A DNA stretch of 31,741 nucleotides. Origin: JACPLA01 sp964602055. GTDB taxonomy: Bacteria > Bacteroidota > Ignavibacteria > UBA10030. Both the position numbers and the translations under genes were made by a program. Every line of letters starts with the position of its first letter. Position 1 is the first letter of the stretch. The notes under the pieces were generated by a model. That model did not search any database. It was not told the DNA's origin and was given only the letters and a program-made list of their open reading frames with translations. The DNA lies in contig CAZRPU010000024.1 in the NCBI GenBank assembly GCA_964602055.1, positions 1 through 31,741 on the forward strand, read 5' to 3'. Positions 15,624 through 22,820 of this stretch are shown in pieces.

Positions 15624-16559
15624 ATGGATGAAGCCCCGCTCGTCTACGATCTCGCCGTCGCATGGGTCTGGCAATACGACCTGGAGTTTGTCGGCATTCT
15701 TGAAGAGGCTGCCCGCGAGGAAAACCTCACGACCTTTCGCGTGGAGCGTCACAATGCGGCACAATTCTTCGAGGCGCTGAAGAAGCGCACCGTCGGCGTG
15801 CGGGCTTTTCTTGACCGCGCGTCGGACGAGGATGAGGCCTTTCAGCCCTTAGCCCGCTACATCGCCCAATACCGTTCCGATATCCGGGTCATCAACCCTC
15901 ATCATCTGCAGAACCGTGCGGCGGACAAGGCGACCATGCACCTGGAATTCCACGCGCATGGGATCAATGTCCCATACACGATTATCATCTCTCCGTACAG
16001 CCAGAAACAGGAACCGGAACTGTCGCTTTCCGAGCTGGCCAAGCTGGGCCGCCCCTTCATCATCAAGCCGGCCAATACAACGGGGGGAGGCGTCGGAGTT
16101 GTTCTCGGCGCCGAAACCCTCAAGGATGTTCTTGACGCCCGTCAGCACCATCGGAACGACAAATACCTGCTGCAGGAAACCATCAAGCCGGTGTATCTCT
16201 CCGAAAACCGGGCCTGGTTCCGGGTTTTCTTTGCCTTGGGGAATGTCTACCCGTGCTGGTGGGACGATCAAACCCACACATACGAACTCCTTACGGAGGA
16301 AGATGAAGCTGCTTTCGATCTGGGAGGGCTCAGGGACATCACGCGCGCAATCCATGAAATCTCCGCACTGGATTTTTTTTCCACGGAGATCGTTTACACG
16401 GCTCGGAACATTTTTGTCGTTGTTGATTATGTCAACGAAATCTGCGACATGCGCCTTCAATCCCTGCACCGCGACGGCGTCCCGGACTCTCTTGTCCGGC
16501 ACATTGGACGTGCCATGGCCCGTTTCGTTCGGTCCCTCCCAGCTTCGGATTCCCCTTGA
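15624..16559 (+). CDS. ATP-grasp-like protein of unknown function
   Basis: 311 residues. The central region LGRPFIIKPANTTGGGVGVV (about 141-160) looks like the ATP-grasp lysine strand and glycine-rich loop, followed by LLQETIKP, and by FFSTEIVYTARNIFVVVDYV and NEICDMR near the end, matching the acidic/Asn metal-binding end of the fold. The N-terminal part lacks a recognised domain. ATP-grasp enzymes ligate a carboxylate to an amine or thiol via an acyl-phosphate; the substrate here cannot be inferred. No signal peptide. The start at 15624 was chosen over 15561 because the upstream residues look unlike coding sequence and the first 22 residues run through the divergent promoter region. Confidence 0.72.
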   Translation: MDEAPLVYDLAVAWVWQYDLEFVGILEEAAREENLTTFRVERHNAAQFFEALKKRTVGVRAFLDRASDEDEAFQPLARYIAQYRSDIRVINPHHLQNRAADKATMHLEFHAHGINVPYTIIISPYSQKQEPELSLSELAKLGRPFIIKPANTTGGGVGVVLGAETLKDVLDARQHHRNDKYLLQETIKPVYLSENRAWFRVFFALGNVYPCWWDDQTHTYELLTEEDEAAFDLGGLRDITRAIHEISALDFFSTEIVYTARNIFVVVDYVNEICDMRLQSLHRDGVPDSLVRHIGRAMARFVRSLPASDSP

Positions 16560-16634
16560 GAGATCTCGGTTTTTCTTCCTCGCTTCATCCTCCATGTCAG
16601 ACGAATCATTTAATTCCTTGACAGAATAGGCATC

Positions 16635-16663
16635 TTGACTTTCAAAATGGGTATTTATACATT
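16635..16663 (+). promoter_or_regulatory. Predicted sigma70 promoter for the CpoB-like gene
   Basis: TTGACT (16635-16640), a 17-base spacer and TACATT (16658-16663), inside TTTATACATTAG. It lies 43 bases upstream of the ATG. Another TTGACA at about 16618 has no well-spaced -10 element. Confidence 0.45.
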
Positions 16664-16705
16664 AGCTCAGTATTTGTTCACAGATTTTCATTTTCGGAGG
16701 ACACT

Positions 16706-17602
16706 ATGGTTCTCAACAACTTCGTGGAATGGCGTTTTGTTCGCAGTTTTTTCCTCGGCAGCATGCTCTTCGGGGCTTTGTTCATTGCCGGATGCGGAAG
16801 CAGCGAGGAAGCAATGATGGAAGAGGATGGTTTTGAAGACACCGCAGCTGCGGAACAGCCCACGGAAGCGAAGGCGGAGGAAGGGGGCGATCAGCAGGCC
16901 TTGACGAGCTTTATCGGTGCAGCTCCCAAGAAAGAGGAGAAAGCGCAGGAAACTGTTGCGCAGCCTCCCCCCCAACAGGTGCAGGCCGCTCCGGCCAGTC
17001 CGGCCGAAGATCTCCGAACGGAGAACACGAGCTTGAAGCAAAAAGTAGTGAAGCTGGAGCAGGATGTCCGAACCCTGAATGCCAGAATTTCGGACACAGA
17101 GTCGAAATACATGAGTGAGAAAGAACGGGCCGACAAAGCCGAAGAGGCCGCCAAGGTGGCCGCACAATCTGCGGTTATTTCCGCACGCGGTAGCCAGGTC
17201 ACGGCACCTTCCGAATCGATGACGCCCGCCACGGAAGCATCTATGGGATCGTACGACGGCGCTCTTCAGCTCTTTCGAAGCAAGAAATACGACGAGTCCA
17301 TCGGAGCGCTTCAAAACCTCTTGAACAGCGGCGTGCCTCCCACACTGGAAGACAATTGTCACTATTGGATTGGAGAGGGAAATTTTGGAAAAAGAAACTA
17401 CGCGGAAGCGATGAAGCACTTTGAAATGGTTCTCCAGTTCAAAGGTTCGGAGAAGCTGGCTGACTCCCATTACATGGTTGCGCAGTGTTATGAGCGTACT
17501 GGCAACAAGGCGAAAGCCAAGGAAGCTTATGAACGCGTCGTAAAAGATTTCCCCATGAGCAATCTCGTGCCAAAAGCGAAAGAACGCTGGGCGCGCCTCT
17601 GA
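16706..17602 (+). CDS. CpoB/YbgF-like TPR and coiled-coil lipoprotein
   Basis: 298 residues. A lipoprotein signal ends in LFIAGC (Cys30); then an acidic Ala/Gln/Pro-rich linker, a coiled coil (about 101-150, AEDLRTENTSLKQKVVKLEQ) and C-terminal TPRs (about 181-298) with the YbgF-type phrases DGALQLFRSKKYDESIGALQ, YWIGEGNFGKRNYAEAMKHF and DSHYMVAQCYERTGNKAKA. YbgF/CpoB works with Tol-Pal and PBP1B to coordinate outer-membrane constriction with wall synthesis; E. coli CpoB is periplasmic, not a lipoprotein, so this is a variant. No tol-pal genes are in view. GGAGG lies six bases before the ATG. A Rho-independent terminator follows. Confidence 0.85.
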   Translation: MVLNNFVEWRFVRSFFLGSMLFGALFIAGCGSSEEAMMEEDGFEDTAAAEQPTEAKAEEGGDQQALTSFIGAAPKKEEKAQETVAQPPPQQVQAAPASPAEDLRTENTSLKQKVVKLEQDVRTLNARISDTESKYMSEKERADKAEEAAKVAAQSAVISARGSQVTAPSESMTPATEASMGSYDGALQLFRSKKYDESIGALQNLLNSGVPPTLEDNCHYWIGEGNFGKRNYAEAMKHFEMVLQFKGSEKLADSHYMVAQCYERTGNKAKAKEAYERVVKDFPMSNLVPKAKERWARL

Positions 17603-17627
17603 TCTCATTTTGCCGTTTTGTGCAAAG

Positions 17628-17660
17628 AACCCCCGGAGTGCAACGCCGGGGGTTTTTGTT
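17628..17660 (+). terminator. Rho-independent terminator after the CpoB-like gene
   Basis: AACCCCCGG (17628-17636) pairs perfectly with CCGGGGGTT (17646-17654) around a nine-base loop, followed by TTTTTGTTTTC. It separates this gene from radA. Confidence 0.9.
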
Positions 17661-17730
17661 TTCTTGAATCTCACTCGCCTCGTTGGTATATTGCCCGGGC
17701 ATTTCCCCAACGTTCAATCCGCTGCTTCTC

Positions 17731-19092
17731 ATGGCCAAATCCAGCACGAAATATGTTTGTCAGTCCTGCGGCTACAATTCCCCGCGATGGGTGGGAAAGT
17801 GTCCGAACTGCAGCGAGTGGAATACGTTTGTTGAAGAAGCGCCTTCCCCCCTTAAAGCAACGCGTAAACCTGCCGGGGCCCGCTCGAACATTGACCCCGT
17901 TCCCCTTGCCGAAATTGACCACGACGAAACTCCGCGGCTGGAAACCAAGATAACGGAGTTCGACCGTGTTTTGGGAGGTGGGATTGTACCAGGTTCATTG
18001 ATCCTCCTCGGAGGCGATCCGGGCATCGGGAAATCCACGCTCATGATGCAGCTTGCACTGCAGCTCAAGGACTCCGTCATCCTTTACGTTACCGGTGAAG
18101 AATCAACGCGCCAAATCAAACTCAGGGCCGAACGACTTCAGGCTGCGGCAACGGCAAACATCCTTCTCCTCGCCGAGACCAATCTTGATCTTATTCTTGA
18201 CGTCATCGAGCGCGGCTCGCCCGACCTGATCGTTGTCGATTCGATCCAAACCATGTATCGGCCCGGACTCGAAAGCGCTCCCGGCAGCGTCAGCCAGGTG
18301 CGCGAGTCAACGGCGTTGCTTCTCCGACTGGCGAAAACACGCGGGATCCCCGTCTTTGTCATCGGTCACGTTACAAAGGAGGGGATGATTGCCGGGCCCC
18401 GTGTGATCGAACATATGGTGGATACCGTTCTGCAGTTCGAGGGCGAGGCGCATTATTCCTACAGGGTCCTCCGGGCCCTCAAAAACCGCTACGGCTCAAC
18501 CAACGAGATCGGGATTTTTGAAATGCACGATTCGGGACTCCGGGAAGTCCGCAATCCCTCCGAAGTGTTCCTCTCCGAACGGAGGCACGGCACTTCGGGT
18601 TCGACCGTCGTGGCGAGTATCGAGGGATCGCGCCCCATCCTCGTCGAGGTCCAGGCCCTGGTGACACCGACGAGCTATGGAGTCCCCCAAAGGACTACCA
18701 CCGGAGTGGATTACCGGCGGCTTTCATTGCTTCTCGCCGTCCTCGAAAAAAGGGTCGGATTGCGATTGGGAGCCCACGATGTGTTTGTCAATATTGCAGG
18801 CGGTGTGAAAATTGATGAACCGGCCGTGGATTTGGGAATTGCCACATCCATCACGTCAAGCCTGCGAGACTCTGCGGTCGACTCCACGTCGGTTGCAGTC
18901 GGGGAAATTGGTTTGGGCGGAGAAATCCGAACAATCGGGCAGATCGAAAAAAGAATTCAGGAGGCCGCAAAGCTGGGATTCAAACGCATTGTCATCCCTC
19001 AGAACAACATCAAAGCGGTCAAGAACGGGGGGGAAATCGAAATCGTGGGTGTGGACAGGGTGGAAAAAGCAATGGAAGTTTTGTTGGGATGA
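17731..19092 (+). CDS. radA: DNA repair protein RadA
   Basis: 453 residues, the usual length. The N-terminal C4 zinc finger is C10, C13, C24, C27 (YVCQSCGYNSPRWVGKCPNC). The RecA-like ATPase core has Walker A GGDPGIGKST (94-103), Walker B LIVVD (166-170) and the RadA-specific KNRYG at 251-255. The C-terminal part (about 290-450) is the Lon-protease-like domain with the catalytic residues not expected to be used. RadA is a hexameric helicase that promotes branch migration in RecA recombination intermediates. Start ATG 17731 precedes MAKSSTKYVC; a farther ATG at 17683 would add a tail overlapping the terminator region. Confidence 0.97.
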   Translation: MAKSSTKYVCQSCGYNSPRWVGKCPNCSEWNTFVEEAPSPLKATRKPAGARSNIDPVPLAEIDHDETPRLETKITEFDRVLGGGIVPGSLILLGGDPGIGKSTLMMQLALQLKDSVILYVTGEESTRQIKLRAERLQAAATANILLLAETNLDLILDVIERGSPDLIVVDSIQTMYRPGLESAPGSVSQVRESTALLLRLAKTRGIPVFVIGHVTKEGMIAGPRVIEHMVDTVLQFEGEAHYSYRVLRALKNRYGSTNEIGIFEMHDSGLREVRNPSEVFLSERRHGTSGSTVVASIEGSRPILVEVQALVTPTSYGVPQRTTTGVDYRRLSLLLAVLEKRVGLRLGAHDVFVNIAGGVKIDEPAVDLGIATSITSSLRDSAVDSTSVAVGEIGLGGEIRTIGQIEKRIQEAAKLGFKRIVIPQNNIKAVKNGGEIEIVGVDRVEKAMEVLLG

Positions 19093-19176
19093 AGAAGAAG
19101 GCAAAGGCCTGAAACGCCCACAATCATTCAGTTGATAACCCATGGCGCTGTACTGACACGAAAGAATTCATCATAC

Positions 19177-19653
19177 ATGCCCGATCACCACGCGAAATTC
19201 ATGAAAGAGGTTATTGAGCTTTCACGGGAGAATATTCGCGAAGGAACCGGCGGCCCCTTTGCCGCGCTGGTCGTCAGAAACGGCATCATCGCTTCGAGAG
19301 GCACGAACCGGGTCACCTCCTCCAACGACCCAACTGCTCATGCGGAAATCGTGGCCATTCGCGAAGCGGCCCGGGCTCTTGGTACGTTTCAATTGAAGGG
19401 GGCGACCCTGTATACTTCCTGTGAACCGTGTCCCATGTGTCTCGGCGCAATCTATTGGGCCCGCCTCGAGGCAGTATTTTACGCCAACACGCGGCATGAC
19501 GCTGCTTCCATCGGTTTCGATGATGAGTTTCTCTACGGGGAGCTGGCCATGCCGATGGAGAAGAGAGCGATCCCTGTAACGCAGTTGATGCGCGACGAGG
19601 CGTTGGAGGTTTTTCATGAGTGGGAAAGAATGGAAAACAAGATTCGTTATTAG
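19177..19653 (+). CDS. guaD: Guanine deaminase (CMP/dCMP-deaminase fold)
   Basis: 158 residues, the size of B. subtilis GuaD. Zinc site H55-A-E57 (TAHAEIVAI) and PCPMC with C85 and C88; E57 is the proton shuttle. The C-terminal phrase RHDAASIGFDDEFLYGE matches guanine deaminases rather than TadA (tRNA adenosine deaminase), which carries a different C-terminus. Reaction: guanine plus water to xanthine plus ammonia. No clear Shine-Dalgarno; the ATG at 19177 gives the family start, while 19132 would add 15 odd residues. It shares the region with rdgB, both concerned with keeping the purine pool clean. TadA remains a less likely alternative. Confidence 0.85.
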   Translation: MPDHHAKFMKEVIELSRENIREGTGGPFAALVVRNGIIASRGTNRVTSSNDPTAHAEIVAIREAARALGTFQLKGATLYTSCEPCPMCLGAIYWARLEAVFYANTRHDAASIGFDDEFLYGELAMPMEKRAIPVTQLMRDEALEVFHEWERMENKIRY

Positions 19654-19703
19654 TTCCTGAGATTCCTCGAGAGTCGACTTCTTTACAAGACAGGTGAATC
19701 ACC

Positions 19704-19961
19704 ATGGATTTGCAGTGGACCGGATACGTCGGACTCGTCGCTCTGGCTCTTTGCTGGATTCCTCAATCCCTCGAGACCATCCGCCTCGGCTATTGCCCCG
19801 TCAATCTGACGTTTCTTCTCCTTTCCGCCGTCGGCAGCCTTAGTCTGGCGATTTATGCCATGAGCCTCGGTGATCCGGTTTTCTCTATCCTCAATGTCCT
19901 TACGACCATCGGTGCACTTCTGAATCTCTATTATAAACTCCTTCCCCGGAAGACCTCATGA
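19704..19961 (+). CDS. Small three-helix membrane protein, PQ-loop or LAB_N-like
   Basis: 85 residues with three predicted helices. The first contains CWIPQSLETIRLG, a PQ-loop-like motif as in SemiSWEET sugar transporters. The segment LAIYAMSLGDPVFSILNVLT resembles the LAB_N domain found at the N-terminus of lipid A biosynthesis proteins (Y-A-x-x-x-x-D-P-V-F). These are distant relatives, so the exact family is open. AGGTGA lies about six bases before the ATG. The stop overlaps the rdgB start by 4 bp (ATGA), so they are translationally coupled, an unusual pairing. A homodimeric SemiSWEET would move sugars. Confidence 0.7.
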   Translation: MDLQWTGYVGLVALALCWIPQSLETIRLGYCPVNLTFLLLSAVGSLSLAIYAMSLGDPVFSILNVLTTIGALLNLYYKLLPRKTS

Positions 19962-20551
19962 ATCAGCTGGTTCTTGCGACCAACAATCTTCACAAGGTGA
20001 AGGAAATCAGGACCCTTCTTGCGCATCTTCCGGTTGAAATACTGACCCTGAGGGATATTCCGAACGTTCCCCCGCTTCTTGAAGACGGGATGACGTTTCG
20101 TGAGAATGCTTTGAAAAAAGCCCTGACAGTTTTTCGCCATGCCGGACTTCCAACGCTTGCAGACGATTCCGGTCTCGAAGTATTTTATCTGAATATGATG
20201 CCCGGAGTTTTTTCAGCCCGATTTGCCGGGGACCATGCGACCGATGCCAGCAATAACGAAAAGCTCCTTTCGCTCATGAAAGGGGTTGCTCCGCGCCGGC
20301 GGAAAGCCCAATTCAAGTCGGTGATCGCTTTTGTCGACGGGAAGATCCAGGAAATCACCGAGGGCGTTTTTACGGGAAGTCTCGCGGAAGAACCTCGCGG
20401 CATGAACGGCTTTGGCTATGATCCGCTTTTCATCCCCGATGGCATGTCCCAGACATGCGGAGAAATACCGGATGAACTCAAGAACACCATCAGCCACCGC
20501 GCATTGTCCCTGAAAAAAATGACCCCGATGCTGCAACAACGTTTTGGCTGA
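19958..20551 (+). CDS. rdgB: Non-canonical purine NTP pyrophosphatase (RdgB/HAM1)
   Basis: 197 residues. Family signatures are complete: LATNNLHKVKEI at the N-terminus, LADDSGLEV with the catalytic acidic residues, GVFSARFAG, GFGYDPLF and the C-terminal NTISHRALS. It hydrolyses ITP, dITP and XTP to the monophosphate and pyrophosphate, keeping deaminated purines out of DNA and RNA. It overlaps the preceding small membrane protein gene by 4 bp. The nearby guanine deaminase makes xanthine, so both genes handle deaminated purines. Confidence 0.97.
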   Translation: MNQLVLATNNLHKVKEIRTLLAHLPVEILTLRDIPNVPPLLEDGMTFRENALKKALTVFRHAGLPTLADDSGLEVFYLNMMPGVFSARFAGDHATDASNNEKLLSLMKGVAPRRRKAQFKSVIAFVDGKIQEITEGVFTGSLAEEPRGMNGFGYDPLFIPDGMSQTCGEIPDELKNTISHRALSLKKMTPMLQQRFG

Positions 20552-20603
20552 TTGCGCCCGGCAGCGCCTTCTTCGGCGCCTCCCACAGGAATAGGACGCT
20601 CCC

Positions 20604-22157
20604 ATGACAATCCGGCAAATCGGATTTTTTCTCGGGCCGGCTGTTTTTCTCCTCCTGGCACTGCTTCCTCCTCTTGAACCTTTTGTCGATGCAGCTGCAT
20701 CGACGGCGACAATCGGCATCGAAGCCTCCCGCCTCGCAGGCTCCATGCAAATCGTCTTTGCCCTCCTTCTGCTCATGGTTCTCTGGTGGCTGACAGAAGC
20801 GGTCCCGCTTCCCGTCACCGCCCTTCTCCCGGCCGTCATCCTTCCCCTCTTCCATGTGAGCAGTCTTCACGAGCATCAGGTGGTCGACTTCACCATGCAG
20901 AGGGTTCTTTCGCACTATGCGAATCCTGTCATCTTTCTTTTCATGGGAGGGTTCCTTCTTGCCGGCGCGATGCAAAAATGGAAACTCGACCGCCGGTTCA
21001 CTCTTTGGTTTCTCACGCGGGGCGGAATTGCCAACGATACGCGCTCCATCCTCCTGGGGATCATGACGGTGACGGCTTTTCTCTCGATGTGGATTTCCAA
21101 TACGGCCACGGCCGCCATGATGCTTCCCCTCGGGTCGGGAATCCTCTCTCTCCTGAAGATGAAGCCGGGGGAATCGCGCTACGGAACCGCGGTGATGCTC
21201 GGGATAGCATGGGCAGCATCGATCGGCGGCGTGGGCACCATCATTGGTACGCCTCCGAACGGCATTGCCCTCGGGATCCTCAATACAACATTTGCCGATG
21301 ATCCCGGTTACCAACCCATCAGTTTCCTTCAATGGATGGGAATCGGCATCCCCTATGTCGTCCTCTTTCTGCCATTTTCCTGGTGGTTGCTTCTTCGGTT
21401 CCATCCTCCCGAATTCACGCGAATCGATTCCGGCAAGGCGCGCATGCTTGAGCAGCGGCAGGAGCTCGGGCCTTTTGCTCCCGGAGAAAAGCGGACGCTC
21501 GCGGTGTTCCTTCTGGCCGTTGTCCTCTGGATGACGAATCCTTTCTGGGAAGCCTTCCTGCCCGCTGGCCTCGCTGAACGCCTTGCATGGATCGACGAAT
21601 ATACCATCGGCCTCTCGGCAGGAGTCCTCCTGTTTCTCGTTCCCGTCAGTTTCCGTGATGGGGTCTTTGTCCTCGATTGGAGGGATGCCCAGTATGTCGA
21701 TTGGGGTACGCTCTTGTTGTTCGGGGGAGGCATTGCTTTGTCGGATGCGATGTTCAAAACGGGCCTTGCTGCATGGATTGCCACCTCGTTTGTCGGCGTC
21801 CTGGGCTCTCCCTCGACGCTCGTCATGCTTATCGCTATTGTGGTCCTTGTTGACTTCCTAACGGAAATCACTTCGAATACTGCTGTCACCTCGATGATGG
21901 TTCCCATCGTCATTTCCATTGCCCTCCGCACCGGCGAAAACCCCGTAACGCTTGCAATCGGTGCTGCCGTAGCAGCTTCGATGGCATTCATGCTGCCGGT
22001 GGCAACACCGCCGAATGCGATCGTCTATTCTTCCGGCTATGTGAGCATGAGGGACATGATCCGCGCGGGGTTCGCTCTCGATATCGCCGGCTGGTTCTTT
22101 ACCCTGTTCGTCCTTGTGGTCATTGCGGGATGGCTTTTGGGCATCGTTTCCGTGTAG
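20604..22157 (+). CDS. DASS-family (SLC13) sodium/anion symporter
   Basis: 517 residues, 11 or more predicted helices. The duplicated SNT motifs of the family are seen: SNTATAAMMLP (165-175) and TSNTAVTSMMVP, each with a TPPN motif later (GTPPNGIALG; ATPPNAIVYSSGY). The family carries dicarboxylates, citrate or sulfate with Na+, driven by the sodium gradient. The substrate is not readable; the SNT form fits di- and tricarboxylate carriers. No neighbouring TCA genes help. AGGA lies about eight bases before the ATG. The intergenic region after rdgB holds a small GC hairpin (GCGCC-TTCTTC-GGCGC) without a T-tract. Confidence 0.93.
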   Translation: MTIRQIGFFLGPAVFLLLALLPPLEPFVDAAASTATIGIEASRLAGSMQIVFALLLLMVLWWLTEAVPLPVTALLPAVILPLFHVSSLHEHQVVDFTMQRVLSHYANPVIFLFMGGFLLAGAMQKWKLDRRFTLWFLTRGGIANDTRSILLGIMTVTAFLSMWISNTATAAMMLPLGSGILSLLKMKPGESRYGTAVMLGIAWAASIGGVGTIIGTPPNGIALGILNTTFADDPGYQPISFLQWMGIGIPYVVLFLPFSWWLLLRFHPPEFTRIDSGKARMLEQRQELGPFAPGEKRTLAVFLLAVVLWMTNPFWEAFLPAGLAERLAWIDEYTIGLSAGVLLFLVPVSFRDGVFVLDWRDAQYVDWGTLLLFGGGIALSDAMFKTGLAAWIATSFVGVLGSPSTLVMLIAIVVLVDFLTEITSNTAVTSMMVPIVISIALRTGENPVTLAIGAAVAASMAFMLPVATPPNAIVYSSGYVSMRDMIRAGFALDIAGWFFTLFVLVVIAGWLLGIVSV

Positions 22158-22165
22158 CGTCCCGC

Positions 22166-22194
22166 TTGACAATGGGTGTCCAATTATGTAGTAT
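22166..22194 (+). promoter_or_regulatory. Consensus sigma70-type promoter
   Basis: TTGACA (22166-22171), a 17-base spacer, then TAGTAT (22189-22194). It is the best -35/-10 pair noticed in the window and lies 47 bases upstream of the start codon of the small 4-TM protein gene. Confidence 0.7.
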
Positions 22195-22240
22195 TGCGTG
22201 GTTTTTCGGTCATCATTCCTTCATTCTAACAGGAGGGTGT

Positions 22241-22657
22241 ATGGATAAGAAAATCCTGATCGGTGCTGTGGTCGTGTTTGTCATCATTGGTATCGTAGAT
22301 TATGTGCTCAATACCGTGGTCCTGACGGCCGAGTACGAGGCCACCATGAGTCTTTGGAGGCCCATGGCTGAGATGAAATTGTGGATTTTCTATGTCACGT
22401 ACGCCTTCATTGCGTATTTCTTTACTCTGGTCTTTTCCAAGGGATACGAATCGAAGGGAATCATGGAAGGAGTGCGGTATGGAACGTACATCGCCATGAT
22501 GGTTTCCCTTCCGGCGGCATACGGGATGTATGGCGCCATGCCCATTCCGTATTCCCTTGCCCTCAAATGGTTCCTGGGAGGCTGGGTGGAGTTCATTCTC
22601 TGCGGCGTTGCGCTGACATTCGTGTTCGGTTCGAAAAAAGAAGCCGCCGCCGCGTAA
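22241..22657 (+). CDS. Small four-helix membrane protein, unknown function
   Basis: 138 residues with four predicted transmembrane helices (about 4-28, 48-70, 79-100 and 107-131) and a short Ala-rich tail. No signature motif was recognised. Conserved-looking features are D20 in the first helix (GIVDYVLN) and a Trp-rich last helix (WFLGGWVEF). The gene has a consensus promoter, a perfect AGGAGGG six bases before the ATG and a strong terminator, so it is a well-expressed single-gene unit. It may belong to the many uncharacterised DUF1761-like small membrane proteins; that assignment is a guess. Confidence 0.85.
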   Translation: MDKKILIGAVVVFVIIGIVDYVLNTVVLTAEYEATMSLWRPMAEMKLWIFYVTYAFIAYFFTLVFSKGYESKGIMEGVRYGTYIAMMVSLPAAYGMYGAMPIPYSLALKWFLGGWVEFILCGVALTFVFGSKKEAAAA

Positions 22658-22673
22658 TCTCGCGTTTCCCTTT

Positions 22674-22726
22674 ATCCGATTTCATTTCCGAAGTCTCTTT
22701 CGGTTATTGAAATCGGATTTTTTTTG
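22674..22726 (+). terminator. Two-tier Rho-independent terminator
   Basis: Outer arms ATCCGATTTCA (22674-22684) and TGAAATCGGAT (22708-22718) are perfect; an inner stem CCGAA/TTCGG (22688-22703) sits inside; eight T follow. It ends the small membrane protein gene and insulates the S46 peptidase gene. Confidence 0.93.
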
Positions 22727-22820
22727 CCCTGTCGGCATTTCTTCGCCGTTGCATCCTCACTATCTTCTCCCTACCTTTTCTGACCGCATTTTTCAGCATT
22801 TCACAATCCGCGAGGTTCCC

